Part shown: piece after piece, positions 53,715 to 61,551 of the stretch
Numbering within the stretch: position 1 is the stretch's first letter
How the letters are laid out: every line of letters starts with the position of its first letter
From: Pseudemcibacter sp038106445
GTDB taxonomy: Bacteria > Pseudomonadota > Alphaproteobacteria > Sphingomonadales > Emcibacteraceae
Direction: 5' to 3'
Length of the DNA: 61,922 nucleotides
NCBI GenBank assembly: GCA_038106445.1
Contig: JAYODU010000012.1
Location: 1 to 61,922, forward strand
Position numbers and translations under genes: made by a program
Notes under the pieces: generated by a model
Database searches by the model: none
Seen by the model: only the letters and a program-made list of their open reading frames with translations
What the model was told of the DNA's origin: nothing

Positions 53715-54764
53715 ATGAAAAAAATATTGGCAACAATGCTATTTGCTGCGGGAGCATTCACAGCGGCCTTTTCGACAAGCGCAATGGCGCAGGGCAACCC
53801 ATACGAGCCTATCCCGGGTCCGGATGAATGGATAACACTTCCTGATGGTCGTACGTGGGGTTCAACCAGTACTGTATATTATGCCGGAAACGGAAATATC
53901 TGGGTTGCGGAACGATGTGGCGGTAATACCAACTGCCTTGATACGCCGGAAATTGACCCCATTATGCTGGTGGATGTGGACGGTAATATTCTGAAAAGTT
54001 TTGGTCGGAATATGATCGTCTGGCCGCATGGCTTGCATGTTGATCCGGACGGTAATTTATGGATTGCAGATGCGCGCGGTGATGAAGCCCGCGGTAAAGG
54101 GCACCAGGTTCATAAATTCAGCCCTGACGGTGAGCTTCTAATGTCCATTGGAACCGCCGGTGTTGCAGGGCAGGACAAATATGTTTTTAATCAGCCCAAT
54201 GATGTTGCAGTAACACCAAATGGTGATATTTTCGTTGCTGATGGTCATGGTGCTGGCGGCAATAACCGTGTTGTTAAATATAACAGCAAGGGCGAATATA
54301 TTATGGAATTTGGCAAGACCGGTTCCGAGCGCGGGGAATTCCGCGAACCACATGCGCTAGCAATCAGTTCAGAAAATAAACTGTTTGTTGGTGACCGTCA
54401 TAACAACCGTGTGCAGATTTTTGATTTTGATGGAAATCATATTGATTACTGGACACAGTTCGGTCGCCCCAGCGGTTTATATATAGACAAGAATGACATC
54501 CTATATTCTGCTGATAGTGAATCCAATACAGGATATCAGCGTAACCCGGGATGGGAACGTGGCATCCGTATTGGTAGCGCAATTACCGGTTGGGTTACGG
54601 CTTTTATTCCCGATCCTAATCAGGGATATATGTCGGGAACCAGTGTTGCCGAAGGTGTAACAGCGGATGAAGCTGGCAATGTTTACGGTGCGGAAGTACG
54701 GCAAATGAGAATGCGTAAGTATATTCCAAAAACATACCGTGGCGAGCCACAAAGAAGAAACTAG
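53715..54764 (+). CDS. Secreted NHL/PAL-like beta-propeller, paralogue A
   Basis: 349 residues from ATG 53715 (GGAG upstream; the ORF start at 53649 adds a non-signal tail). Signal peptide ending AMAQ. The mature part has repeated blades (GNGNIWVAERCGG, DPDGNLWIADARG, NGDIFVADGHGAGG, HNNRVQIFD, DEAGNVYGAEV), like the peptidyl-alpha-hydroxyglycine lyase family. Two Cys in ERCGGNTNC may bond. It is nearly identical to paralogue B (57604). An enzyme or scaffold role in the periplasm is not known. A terminator follows. Confidence 0.88.
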   Translation: MKKILATMLFAAGAFTAAFSTSAMAQGNPYEPIPGPDEWITLPDGRTWGSTSTVYYAGNGNIWVAERCGGNTNCLDTPEIDPIMLVDVDGNILKSFGRNMIVWPHGLHVDPDGNLWIADARGDEARGKGHQVHKFSPDGELLMSIGTAGVAGQDKYVFNQPNDVAVTPNGDIFVADGHGAGGNNRVVKYNSKGEYIMEFGKTGSERGEFREPHALAISSENKLFVGDRHNNRVQIFDFDGNHIDYWTQFGRPSGLYIDKNDILYSADSESNTGYQRNPGWERGIRIGSAITGWVTAFIPDPNQGYMSGTSVAEGVTADEAGNVYGAEVRQMRMRKYIPKTYRGEPQRRN

Positions 54765-54787
54765 ACATAAAACTGGAAAAAAATTAA

Positions 54788-54820
54788 AAGCCCCCATATC
54801 TAAATTCCGGGGGCTTTTTT
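54788..54820 (+). terminator. Rho-independent terminator of propeller A
   Basis: An 8-bp stem (AAGCCCCC / GGGGGCTT) with loop ATATCTAAATTCC is followed by T. Confidence 0.88.
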
Positions 54821-54835
54821 AATGGAATTAATACG

Positions 54836-55147
54836 ATGCAGATCATCAGATCAAAGGATTTCAAAGCAAACCGTGCATGGGGCGCGAAGGATATTGCGAA
54901 CATGGATGGTGTTACAACAAGACTGCATTGGACTGATAAGCCATACATCTGGCATGTTATTGATGGCGAGGAAGTTTTTGTCGTTCTTGATGGAAAAGTA
55001 GAGATGCGTTACCGTAAAAATGGGAACGAAAATAGTGAAATTCTTAATGTTGGCGATATTTTCTATGCAACGGTTGGTACGGAGCATGTCACACATCCAA
55101 TCGGTGAGGCAAGAATTCTCGTTATCGAAAAGGAGGGGAGTATATAA
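54836..55147 (+). CDS. Small cupin protein
   Basis: 103 residues, single cupin barrel: WHVIDGEEVFVVLDGKVEMRYR and VGTEHVTHPIGEA hold His/Glu positions, although the first motif keeps only one His. Function is unknown. Two bases before the ChrR-like bicupin. Confidence 0.85.
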   Translation: MQIIRSKDFKANRAWGAKDIANMDGVTTRLHWTDKPYIWHVIDGEEVFVVLDGKVEMRYRKNGNENSEILNVGDIFYATVGTEHVTHPIGEARILVIEKEGSI

Positions 55148-55149
55148 TT

Positions 55150-55818
55150 ATGAGGGTTAATGCTGATTTTAATGAAGCTGTTGTTATCAGGCCCGAAGAT
55201 TATGAATGGGTACCCTCCCCGATGCCAGGCGTGGAACGCATGATGCTAGACCGGATGGGCGCGGAAAGCGGCCATGCAACATCGCTGGTAAGATTTTCCC
55301 CCAATAGTCAGTTTTCACCACATGACCATCCGGGCGGGGAGGAATTTTTAGTACTCGAAGGCGTTTTTTCAGACGAGCATGAAGATTATAAAGCGGGAAC
55401 ATATGTAAGAAACCCCATTGGAACAGCCCATACACCCAGAATTGGTGATGAAGGGGCGACCATATTTGTAAAACTATGTCAATTTGAGCAACAGGATCAA
55501 AATCATTTCCATATTAACACCCATGAGCAACAATGGCTTCCGGGACTGGTTCCGGGGTTAAGTGTTATGCCGCTTCATGAATATGAAGGTGAGCATGTCG
55601 CGCTTGTAAAATGGGCGCCAAATACAGTGTTTAATCCGCATCGGCACTGGGGCGGGGAAGAAATACTGGTACTTGAAGGTACTTTTTACGATGAACATGG
55701 GGTGTATCCAAAGGGTACCTGGATAAGAAGTCCGCATTTAAGCCAACACCATCCCTATACCAAGGATGATGGTGCCCTGATTTATGTAAAAACGGGTCAT
55801 TTACCTATTGAAACATAA
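55150..55818 (+). CDS. ChrR-like bicupin
   Basis: 222 residues made of two similar cupins (about 15-115 and 120-220). Each has H-x-H-x-GGEE-LVLEG-F-DE, G-T-R-P and a later His (SPHDHPGGEEFLVLEGVF; NPHRHWGGEEILVLEGTF), so both can bind zinc or iron. This is the C-terminal domain type of ChrR anti-sigma factors, without the anti-sigma domain. GGAGGGGA precedes the ATG. An ECF sigma gene lies 0.5 kb on. Confidence 0.88.
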   Translation: MRVNADFNEAVVIRPEDYEWVPSPMPGVERMMLDRMGAESGHATSLVRFSPNSQFSPHDHPGGEEFLVLEGVFSDEHEDYKAGTYVRNPIGTAHTPRIGDEGATIFVKLCQFEQQDQNHFHINTHEQQWLPGLVPGLSVMPLHEYEGEHVALVKWAPNTVFNPHRHWGGEEILVLEGTFYDEHGVYPKGTWIRSPHLSQHHPYTKDDGALIYVKTGHLPIET

Positions 55819-55833
55819 AAAAATTATTCTGAC

Positions 55834-55860
55834 TGTCGATTTTCGTGTCTACCGTTCGTT
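55834..55860 (+). promoter_or_regulatory. Putative ECF42 promoter (TGTCGA-N17-CGTT)
   Basis: TGTCGA (55834-55839) and CGTT (55857-55860) are 17 bases apart and lie before the DGPF/sigma pair. The -35 element TGTCGA is that reported for ECF42 sigma factors. Confidence 0.55.
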
Positions 55861-55919
55861 TAAGGGTATAGTCTGAATTATCAGATTATTTTCTAAAGCA
55901 AATAACAATGGAGAATATC

Positions 55920-56272
55920 ATGAAATATATTGCGTTAATTTATTCAAATGGAGCAACAGATCCAAAACCCGGATCCGAAGAATTTGGACGCTTGATCGGG
56001 GAATATCAGGCCGCCACCCAAAAGTTTATTGAGGACAGTTTATGGTGGCGGATGACCCGCTTGAATCCGTCGAAACAGCGACAACGCTTCGTTCAAGAAA
56101 TGGTGAACTGAACATGACAGATGGGCCATTTGCGGAAACCAAAGAGCAGCTTGGCGGATATTATATATTTGAATGTGATAATCTTGATGATGCCATTAAA
56201 TATGCTTCGATGATCCCGAGTGTAAAATATGGATTGATCGAAGTCAGACCGATCATGACCATAGAAACATAA
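55920..56272 (+). pseudogene. DGPF/YCII-domain protein with a frameshift
   Basis: ATG 55920 after GGAGA. The frame reads MKYIALIYSNG ... KFIEDS and then changes: the rest of the family (MVADDPLESVETATTLR, NMTDGPFAETKEQLGGYYIFE) continues in another frame from about 56039 to TAA 56270. One lost T in the TTT at 56039-56041 would repair it. A product from the internal ATG 56042 would lack the N-terminal strand. DGPF proteins are the fixed companions of ECF42 sigma factors. Mutation or base error. Confidence 0.8.
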
Positions 56273-56284
56273 TAGAGTTATAAG

Positions 56285-57544
56285 GTATCCCCGTCTTCTC
56301 CACCGATTAAATTTGAAACAGCCATTCAATCGATAATCCGGGAGGAATGGGGATATCTTATTTCCACATTATATAAATCAATCAATGATTTTGATCTGGT
56401 TGAAGACGTGTTACAGGATGCTGTTGAAACGGCTCTGGTAAAATGGAAACTAGATGGCCTTCCCAAATCGCCAAAAGGCTGGCTTCTCGTTACAGCCAAG
56501 CGAAAAGCCATTGATAAAATCAGAAGGCAAAAAAATTTCCAGTCAAAGCAACCTGAATATGAATTGTTGTTAGAACAGGATGATAATGTGAAAGAGGATC
56601 AGTTTGATATTCCGGATGAACAGCTTCGGCTTATCTTCACATGCTGCCATCCGGCTTTGGATAATCATGTTTCAACGGCTCTCACATTGCGGCTCTTGGG
56701 CGGATTATCCACCCTGGAAATTGCTAAGGCATTTCTGGTCACAAAGGACACAATGGCCCAAAGAATTGTTCGTGGAAAACACAAGATTAAACAAGCGGCT
56801 ATTCCTTATATTGTTCCCAAAACGGATAGTTTTCAGCAAAGACTGTCGGCCGTTTTAAGCGTGCTTTATTTGATATTTAACGAAGGTTATTCTGCAACAT
56901 CCGGTGAAAAGCATATTCGTGGTGAACTGTGTAATGAAGCCATCAGGCTTGCCCGGATTTTAAGCGGCCTTTGTCCTGATGAACCGGAAGTAATAGCATT
57001 GCTTGGGTTAATGCTATTACATGATTCACGTAAATCTGCCCGATTTGATAAAAGTGGCGGGTTCGTATCACTGGAAGATCAGGACAGGAACCTCTGGAAC
57101 CAGAAGCTAATCCGGGAAGGAACAAAGCTGACGGAAGTGGCCCTTGGGTATAAAAAAATTGGTCCTTATCAGATACAGGCCGCCATAAGCGCCGTACATG
57201 CGAGTGCCCCATCATATGAAAAAACGGACTGGCGGGAAATAGTACTTTTATATGATGAACTTTATAATATAAGCAAAAACCCGGTTGTTGATTTGAACAG
57301 GATTGTTGCGCGGGCCAATATAACGGGCGTATGTGCAGAAGTTAAAGCATTAAATAAACTGGAAGGAAAGCTGAAGAACTATCAGCCATTTTATGCCGCC
57401 AAGGCAGATTTTCTACTTAAGCTGAATAAAACGGATGAGGCAAAGCACTATTTTGAGAAAGCAATTGAACTAAGCGGTAATGACCGTGAAAAAGAATTCC
57501 TCAGAACTAAAATAATGACGATAAACCATTTACAACGAAGGTGA
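56285..57544 (+). CDS. ECF42-type RNA polymerase sigma factor with TPR-like C-terminus, start unclear
   Basis: Sigma2 spans AIQSIIREEW ... DLVEDVLQDA ... KAIDKIRRQ and sigma4 STALTLRLLGGLSTLEIAKAF ... QRIVRGKHKIK; a long helical extension ends in TPR-like YAAKADFLLKLNKTDEAKHYFEKA. This is the ECF42 layout, and the DGPF gene is upstream. The frame is open from 56276 but has no ATG, GTG or TTG until GTG 56408, which would cut off sigma2 helix 1. A GTA at 56285 (SPSSPPIKFETAI follows) is a likely mutated start. If intact it should control the promoter at 55834. Confidence 0.82.
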   Translation, partial: VSPSSPPIKFETAIQSIIREEWGYLISTLYKSINDFDLVEDVLQDAVETALVKWKLDGLPKSPKGWLLVTAKRKAIDKIRRQKNFQSKQPEYELLLEQDDNVKEDQFDIPDEQLRLIFTCCHPALDNHVSTALTLRLLGGLSTLEIAKAFLVTKDTMAQRIVRGKHKIKQAAIPYIVPKTDSFQQRLSAVLSVLYLIFNEGYSATSGEKHIRGELCNEAIRLARILSGLCPDEPEVIALLGLMLLHDSRKSARFDKSGGFVSLEDQDRNLWNQKLIREGTKLTEVALGYKKIGPYQIQAAISAVHASAPSYEKTDWREIVLLYDELYNISKNPVVDLNRIVARANITGVCAEVKALNKLEGKLKNYQPFYAAKADFLLKLNKTDEAKHYFEKAIELSGNDREKEFLRTKIMTINHLQRR

Positions 57545-57545
57545 T

Positions 57546-57559
57546 TTATTGTCCAATAT
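57546..57559. repeat. 14-bp motif TTATTGTCCAATAT, copy 2
   Basis: Identical to 53646-53659; it begins just after the sigma stop and lies 45 bases before propeller B. Confidence 0.6.
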
Positions 57560-57603
57560 CCCGCGTTATAAAAATCACAAAATTAAAATGGAGGACTTGA
57601 TTG

Positions 57604-58662
57604 ATGTATAAATCAACTGGAATTAGAAAATTGTTTTTCGCGGCAACGGCGGTTGCAATGGCGTTTTCAGCAACACCGGCAAAGGCACAGGTGCTTAATC
57701 CTTATGAGCCTATTCAGGGTGAATGGATAACACTCCCGGATGGGCGTGAGTGGGGATCAACCAGTACTGTTTATTATGCCGGAAACGGAAATATATGGGT
57801 TGCGGAACGATGTGGCGGTAATACCAATTGCCTGGATACGCCGGACGTCGACCCTATCATGCTGGTGGATGTGGACGGTAATATTCTGAAAAGTTTTGGC
57901 CGGAACATGATCGTATGGCCGCACGGTATTCATGTTGATCCTGATGGCAATCTCTGGCTAGCGGATGCCCGCGGTGATGAAGCACGCGTTAAAGGGCATC
58001 AGGTTCATAAATTCAGCCCTGACGGTGAGCTTTTAATGTCGCTCGGTACAGCGGGTGTTGCCGGGCAGGATAAATATATCTTTGACCAGCCAAATGATGT
58101 TGCGGTAGCAGCCAACGGGGATATTTTTGTTGCGGATGGTCACGGTGCTGGCGGTAACAACCGTATCGTAAAATATAACAGCAAGGGCGAATATATTTTG
58201 GAATGGGGCAAAACCGGTTCCGAACGCGGTGAATTCCGTGAACCACACGCCATTGCCATTAATTCAGAAGGTAAAATATTTGTCGGGGACCGCCATAACA
58301 ACCGTGTGCAGATTTTCGACCAGGACGGAAATCATCTTGATTACTGGACGCAGTTTGGTCGCCCAAGTGGCATTTATATCGATAAAAATGACATTATGTA
58401 TGTTGCGGATAGCGAATCCAATACCGGCTATCAGCGTAACCCAGGATGGGAACGGGGTATCCGTATAGGCAGTTCGATTACCGGCTGGGTTACGGCGCTT
58501 ATTCCTGATCCGAATAATGGTATGGAGCCACGGTTCACCAGCGTTGCAGAAGGGGTAACAGCGGATGAAGCCGGGAATGTTTATGGCGCGGAAGTCCTGC
58601 AAAGAAGAATGCGCAAATATATCCCCAAAGGATATTTTGCCAATCCGCCTCAGCGGAACTAA
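57604..58662 (+). CDS. Secreted NHL/PAL-like beta-propeller, paralogue B
   Basis: 352 residues from ATG 57604 (GGAGG at 57590). Signal peptide ending AKAQ. It shares nearly the full sequence with paralogue A, including WVAERCGGNTNCLDTP, DGHGAGGNNR and SESNTGYQRNPGWERG, and differs mostly in the signal and C-terminus. The pair arose by duplication around the cupin-sigma block. Its function is as for A: unknown secreted propeller. Confidence 0.88.
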   Translation: MYKSTGIRKLFFAATAVAMAFSATPAKAQVLNPYEPIQGEWITLPDGREWGSTSTVYYAGNGNIWVAERCGGNTNCLDTPDVDPIMLVDVDGNILKSFGRNMIVWPHGIHVDPDGNLWLADARGDEARVKGHQVHKFSPDGELLMSLGTAGVAGQDKYIFDQPNDVAVAANGDIFVADGHGAGGNNRIVKYNSKGEYILEWGKTGSERGEFREPHAIAINSEGKIFVGDRHNNRVQIFDQDGNHLDYWTQFGRPSGIYIDKNDIMYVADSESNTGYQRNPGWERGIRIGSSITGWVTALIPDPNNGMEPRFTSVAEGVTADEAGNVYGAEVLQRRMRKYIPKGYFANPPQRN

Positions 58663-58676
58663 ATTAATCCGTTTTA

Positions 58677-58709
58677 AAAGCCCCGTTAATTTTAAACGGG
58701 GCTTTTTTC
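58677..58709 (+). terminator. Rho-independent terminator of propeller B
   Basis: A 10-bp stem (AAGCCCCGTT / AACGGGGCTT), loop AATTTTA, then T. It ends in the 3' end of the convergent hupE-like gene. Confidence 0.88.
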
Positions 58710-60045
58710 ATTTTGCGGATCGTTTGTCAATATATCTTGAAAGTTCATACATGCCCCATGATGCAAACGCGATCACGATCGCCAGCATGCCCCAGCGCAT
58801 CAGTTCAGCAAAAAACGCGGCATTCATTTGTGGCCATTCAAATATATAGGCATTAAGGCGTTCATTTCTTTCAGTCATCCAATGCCATCCGCTATGGGCA
58901 ACCAGTGCCGACATAAGGATTGCACCGGTTTTTTCCGCGACCATATATTTGAAAATCAGATTAAGCACTGGCAGCACCAGAAGCAGTATGAATAACTGCC
59001 CTATTTCCACACCAAGGTTAAATGAAAGAAGCGATGTAAACAAATGGGCACCGGCAAACTGCATATTTTCGGTAAGCAAGAACGAAAATCCAAAGCCGTG
59101 CACCAGACCAAACCCAAAGGCGACCATCCATCGTTTTTCGAGCTTTGCACCGACAATATTTTCAAAGGCCATATAGACAATAGAAAGCGCTATTAGTGTT
59201 TCGATTAAGGGGGGAAACCATAATGCTTGCGGGGCAAGTCCAAAAGCCGTGGAAATAAGGGTAATTGAATGTGCAACCGTAAAGGATGTTACGACCGGGA
59301 TCAGTTTTCGGAAATTTCTTAACGGGATTACCAGACACAGAAGAAAAAGAATATGATCCGTTCCTTCCAGAATATGGAAAAAGCCGAGTTCCATGAAGGC
59401 ATAAAGGGCATGTAAAAGACTTGGATCAAGTTCAACAACTCCGGGGTTACCCGTATAATTAAAAACACGTTCACCGGTACCAGCAGGAATAAAGCGCAGG
59501 ACCGTATTTGTGATACTGGCAAGCCGGTTTAGAGTAGGTTGAATTGAAAAGCGGGACTGGTCCGATTTTATGGGAAATTCATAAAGTACATCAAGCACCA
59601 CCTGCTTATAATAAATTTTTGTCTCATTGGTCAGTGGGGCTTTGTTAATATTTTCAATGGCTGTTTCCCATGTTCTGATGGATGAATCCTGCGGCGATGT
59701 CGCACGGTAAGCGGTAATCATTTTATCTTCAATAAGCTCGCCTTCTTCAAAAACCTGAAGTTCTTCAGTCAGATAAACATGGGCTGCCCCTAATAAATCG
59801 GGATCCGCCCGTTCAAAATCAAGATAACCGGGACCAAAGGTCGGGTAGACAATTTCACTCATACTTTCAAGCGGTACACGAAGAAGAAGTTTAAGGGTGT
59901 TGCCTTCCGGCTTCACATACATATGTACCGTGACTGAAGCGGGGATATCATGTGCTTTGGCAGGAGCCGCAATCATGGTTAGTGATAGTAGCAGGAACAG
60001 AATTCCGGTTATCGTTTTGTGGCAGATTGTTTTAATGTAGTTCAT
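58708..60045 (-). CDS. HupE/UreJ-family membrane protein
   Basis: 445 residues: signal peptide (AAPAKAH), an extracytoplasmic domain of about 190 residues, then six to seven helices with the HupE/UreJ signature GFFHILEGTDHILFLLCL, FTVAHSITL and GLVHGFGFSF; the His may carry metal. Family members are linked to nickel or other metal permease roles, but this branch is not tied to hydrogenase. It is divergent from propeller C. Confidence 0.88.
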   Translation of the reverse strand: MNYIKTICHKTITGILFLLLSLTMIAAPAKAHDIPASVTVHMYVKPEGNTLKLLLRVPLESMSEIVYPTFGPGYLDFERADPDLLGAAHVYLTEELQVFEEGELIEDKMITAYRATSPQDSSIRTWETAIENINKAPLTNETKIYYKQVVLDVLYEFPIKSDQSRFSIQPTLNRLASITNTVLRFIPAGTGERVFNYTGNPGVVELDPSLLHALYAFMELGFFHILEGTDHILFLLCLVIPLRNFRKLIPVVTSFTVAHSITLISTAFGLAPQALWFPPLIETLIALSIVYMAFENIVGAKLEKRWMVAFGFGLVHGFGFSFLLTENMQFAGAHLFTSLLSFNLGVEIGQLFILLLVLPVLNLIFKYMVAEKTGAILMSALVAHSGWHWMTERNERLNAYIFEWPQMNAAFFAELMRWGMLAIVIAFASWGMYELSRYIDKRSAK

Positions 60046-60191
60046 GATTTCCCAAATATCCCTGACAAAATATTGTTATTTATCCCGCCGTATTTCATAT
60101 GAAAACCAAAAGAAAGAGTCAATTTTTATTGTGAATACTATTGCAGATTCAATGCTTGAACGGCAAAGTGATATACTGTATCGTTTGGTAA

Positions 60192-60233
60192 CAGCATAAT
60201 GTTCGGCTCGGGAGAATGAAACACGTTATGCTG
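60192..60233. promoter_or_regulatory. Dyad CAGCATAA ... TTATGCTG upstream of propeller C
   Basis: An 8-bp perfect inverted repeat (60192-60199 and 60226-60233) spaced by 26 bases, between the divergent hupE-like and propeller C genes. It could be an operator pair or a 5' UTR hairpin. Confidence 0.35.
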
Positions 60234-60269
60234 AGCTGAACAAATAAAAACGAAATATGGAATAAAATC

Positions 60270-61481
60270 ATGAAATTAAAAAATAAGGTTTTAATGGGAG
60301 CTGCGCTTGCTGTTTCTCTCGTTGGTTTAAGCCTTGGACAACAATTCGTGAGCACTGGTAGTGAGGCAACTGGACAAGCCCCGCAAGCCCCGGCTTTCGA
60401 AGTTGATCCATTTTGGCCACAGCCACTCGGGAATGAGTGGATACTGGGTAACGTTATTGGTGTTGCAATTGACGAACGCGATCATGTGTTCATTGTTCAT
60501 CGCGCATCAGGAGACGGCATTTTCGGCCCAAGAACAGAAATTGGACTTGCTACCGGTGTATCAATCTGCTGTACACCCGCACCACCAATTATTGAATTTG
60601 ATCCTGATGGTAACGTCGTAAATGCATGGGGCGGCCCGGTTGAGGGTGCACCATATACATGGCCATCATCCAACCATGGTATTGAAATTGACCATCATGG
60701 TAATATCTGGATCGGCGGTAATGGTGGCGACGACAGCCATATTCTTAAATTTACCCGTGACGGTGAGTTTTTGGAGCAGGTAGGTATACCGGGTTTCCGT
60801 GAGCCTGATAGCAACGATACAACCCGTTTCTCACGTGTTGCGGAAGTTTCTGTTGTTCCGGAAACGAATGAGGCATTCGTATCTGATGGCTATGGTAACC
60901 GCCGTATCGCTGTTCTTGATGCAACAACAAATGAATTCAAACGCTACTGGGGTGCTTACGGTAATCGTCCGGAAGATTCATCAGAAAGATACCGCCATGA
61001 TCCGAGCACACCACCACATCCGCAATTTACAGGACCGGTGCACTGTGCGCAGCCATCAAAGGATGGAAAATTATATGTCTGTGACCGCTCCAGTGACCGT
61101 ATCCAGGTGTTTGAACAGGATGGTACATTTCTGTTTGAAAAACTGATTATGCCGGAAACCCTTTCACAGGGTTCAACATGGGATATCAGTTTCTCAACGG
61201 ATGCAGATCAGAAATATGTTTATCTTGCTGATGGTCAGAACCAGCGTGTTCATATTCTTCTTCGTGAAACACTTGAGCCACTGACCATGTTTGGTGGCGG
61301 TGGTCGTCAGCCGGGTCTCTGGTTTGCGCCACATAGTATTGCGACGGATTCCAAAGGAAATATTTATACCACTGAAACTTACGAAGGTAAGCGTATTCAG
61401 AAGTTTGTCTATAAAGGTTTGAAGGATGTCCCTGCGATGGATCAGGGTCCGCTTTGGCCTGAGGGTAAGCTTAACAAGTAA
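60270..61481 (+). CDS. Secreted NHL-repeat beta-propeller, paralogue C
   Basis: 403 residues with a signal peptide (LAVSLVGLSLGQQ). Several NHL blades (IGVAIDERDHVFIVHR, HGIEIDHHGNIWIGG, EAFVSDGYGNRRIAVLD, KLYVCDRSSDRIQVFE, IATDSKGNIYTTETYEGKR). It is more distant from A and B, and it has its own Cys pair (ICCTP). Possibly a periplasmic enzyme acting with the PQQ dehydrogenase encoded opposite; this is inference from proximity. Confidence 0.88.
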   Translation: MKLKNKVLMGAALAVSLVGLSLGQQFVSTGSEATGQAPQAPAFEVDPFWPQPLGNEWILGNVIGVAIDERDHVFIVHRASGDGIFGPRTEIGLATGVSICCTPAPPIIEFDPDGNVVNAWGGPVEGAPYTWPSSNHGIEIDHHGNIWIGGNGGDDSHILKFTRDGEFLEQVGIPGFREPDSNDTTRFSRVAEVSVVPETNEAFVSDGYGNRRIAVLDATTNEFKRYWGAYGNRPEDSSERYRHDPSTPPHPQFTGPVHCAQPSKDGKLYVCDRSSDRIQVFEQDGTFLFEKLIMPETLSQGSTWDISFSTDADQKYVYLADGQNQRVHILLRETLEPLTMFGGGGRQPGLWFAPHSIATDSKGNIYTTETYEGKRIQKFVYKGLKDVPAMDQGPLWPEGKLNK

Positions 61482-61497
61482 AATTGTTTCAGACATG

Positions 61498-61532
61498 AAA
61501 AAACCCCCGTGGAGAAATCCACGGGGGTTTTT
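61498..61532. terminator. Bidirectional terminator between propeller C and PQQ gene
   Basis: A 10-bp stem (CCCCCGTGGA / TCCACGGGGG), loop GAAA, with A before and T after, serving both convergent genes. Confidence 0.92.
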
Positions 61533-61551
61533 AATTGGTTAAAGATGTTTT

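Noticed and set aside
56408..57544. GTG 56408 as the true sigma start
   Set aside because: It removes the first helix of sigma region 2, which is encoded in frame upstream.
57550..57573. TGTCCA before propeller B as an ECF42 -35 element
   Set aside because: One mismatch and no CGTT/CGTC at 16-18 bases; the same holds for propeller A.
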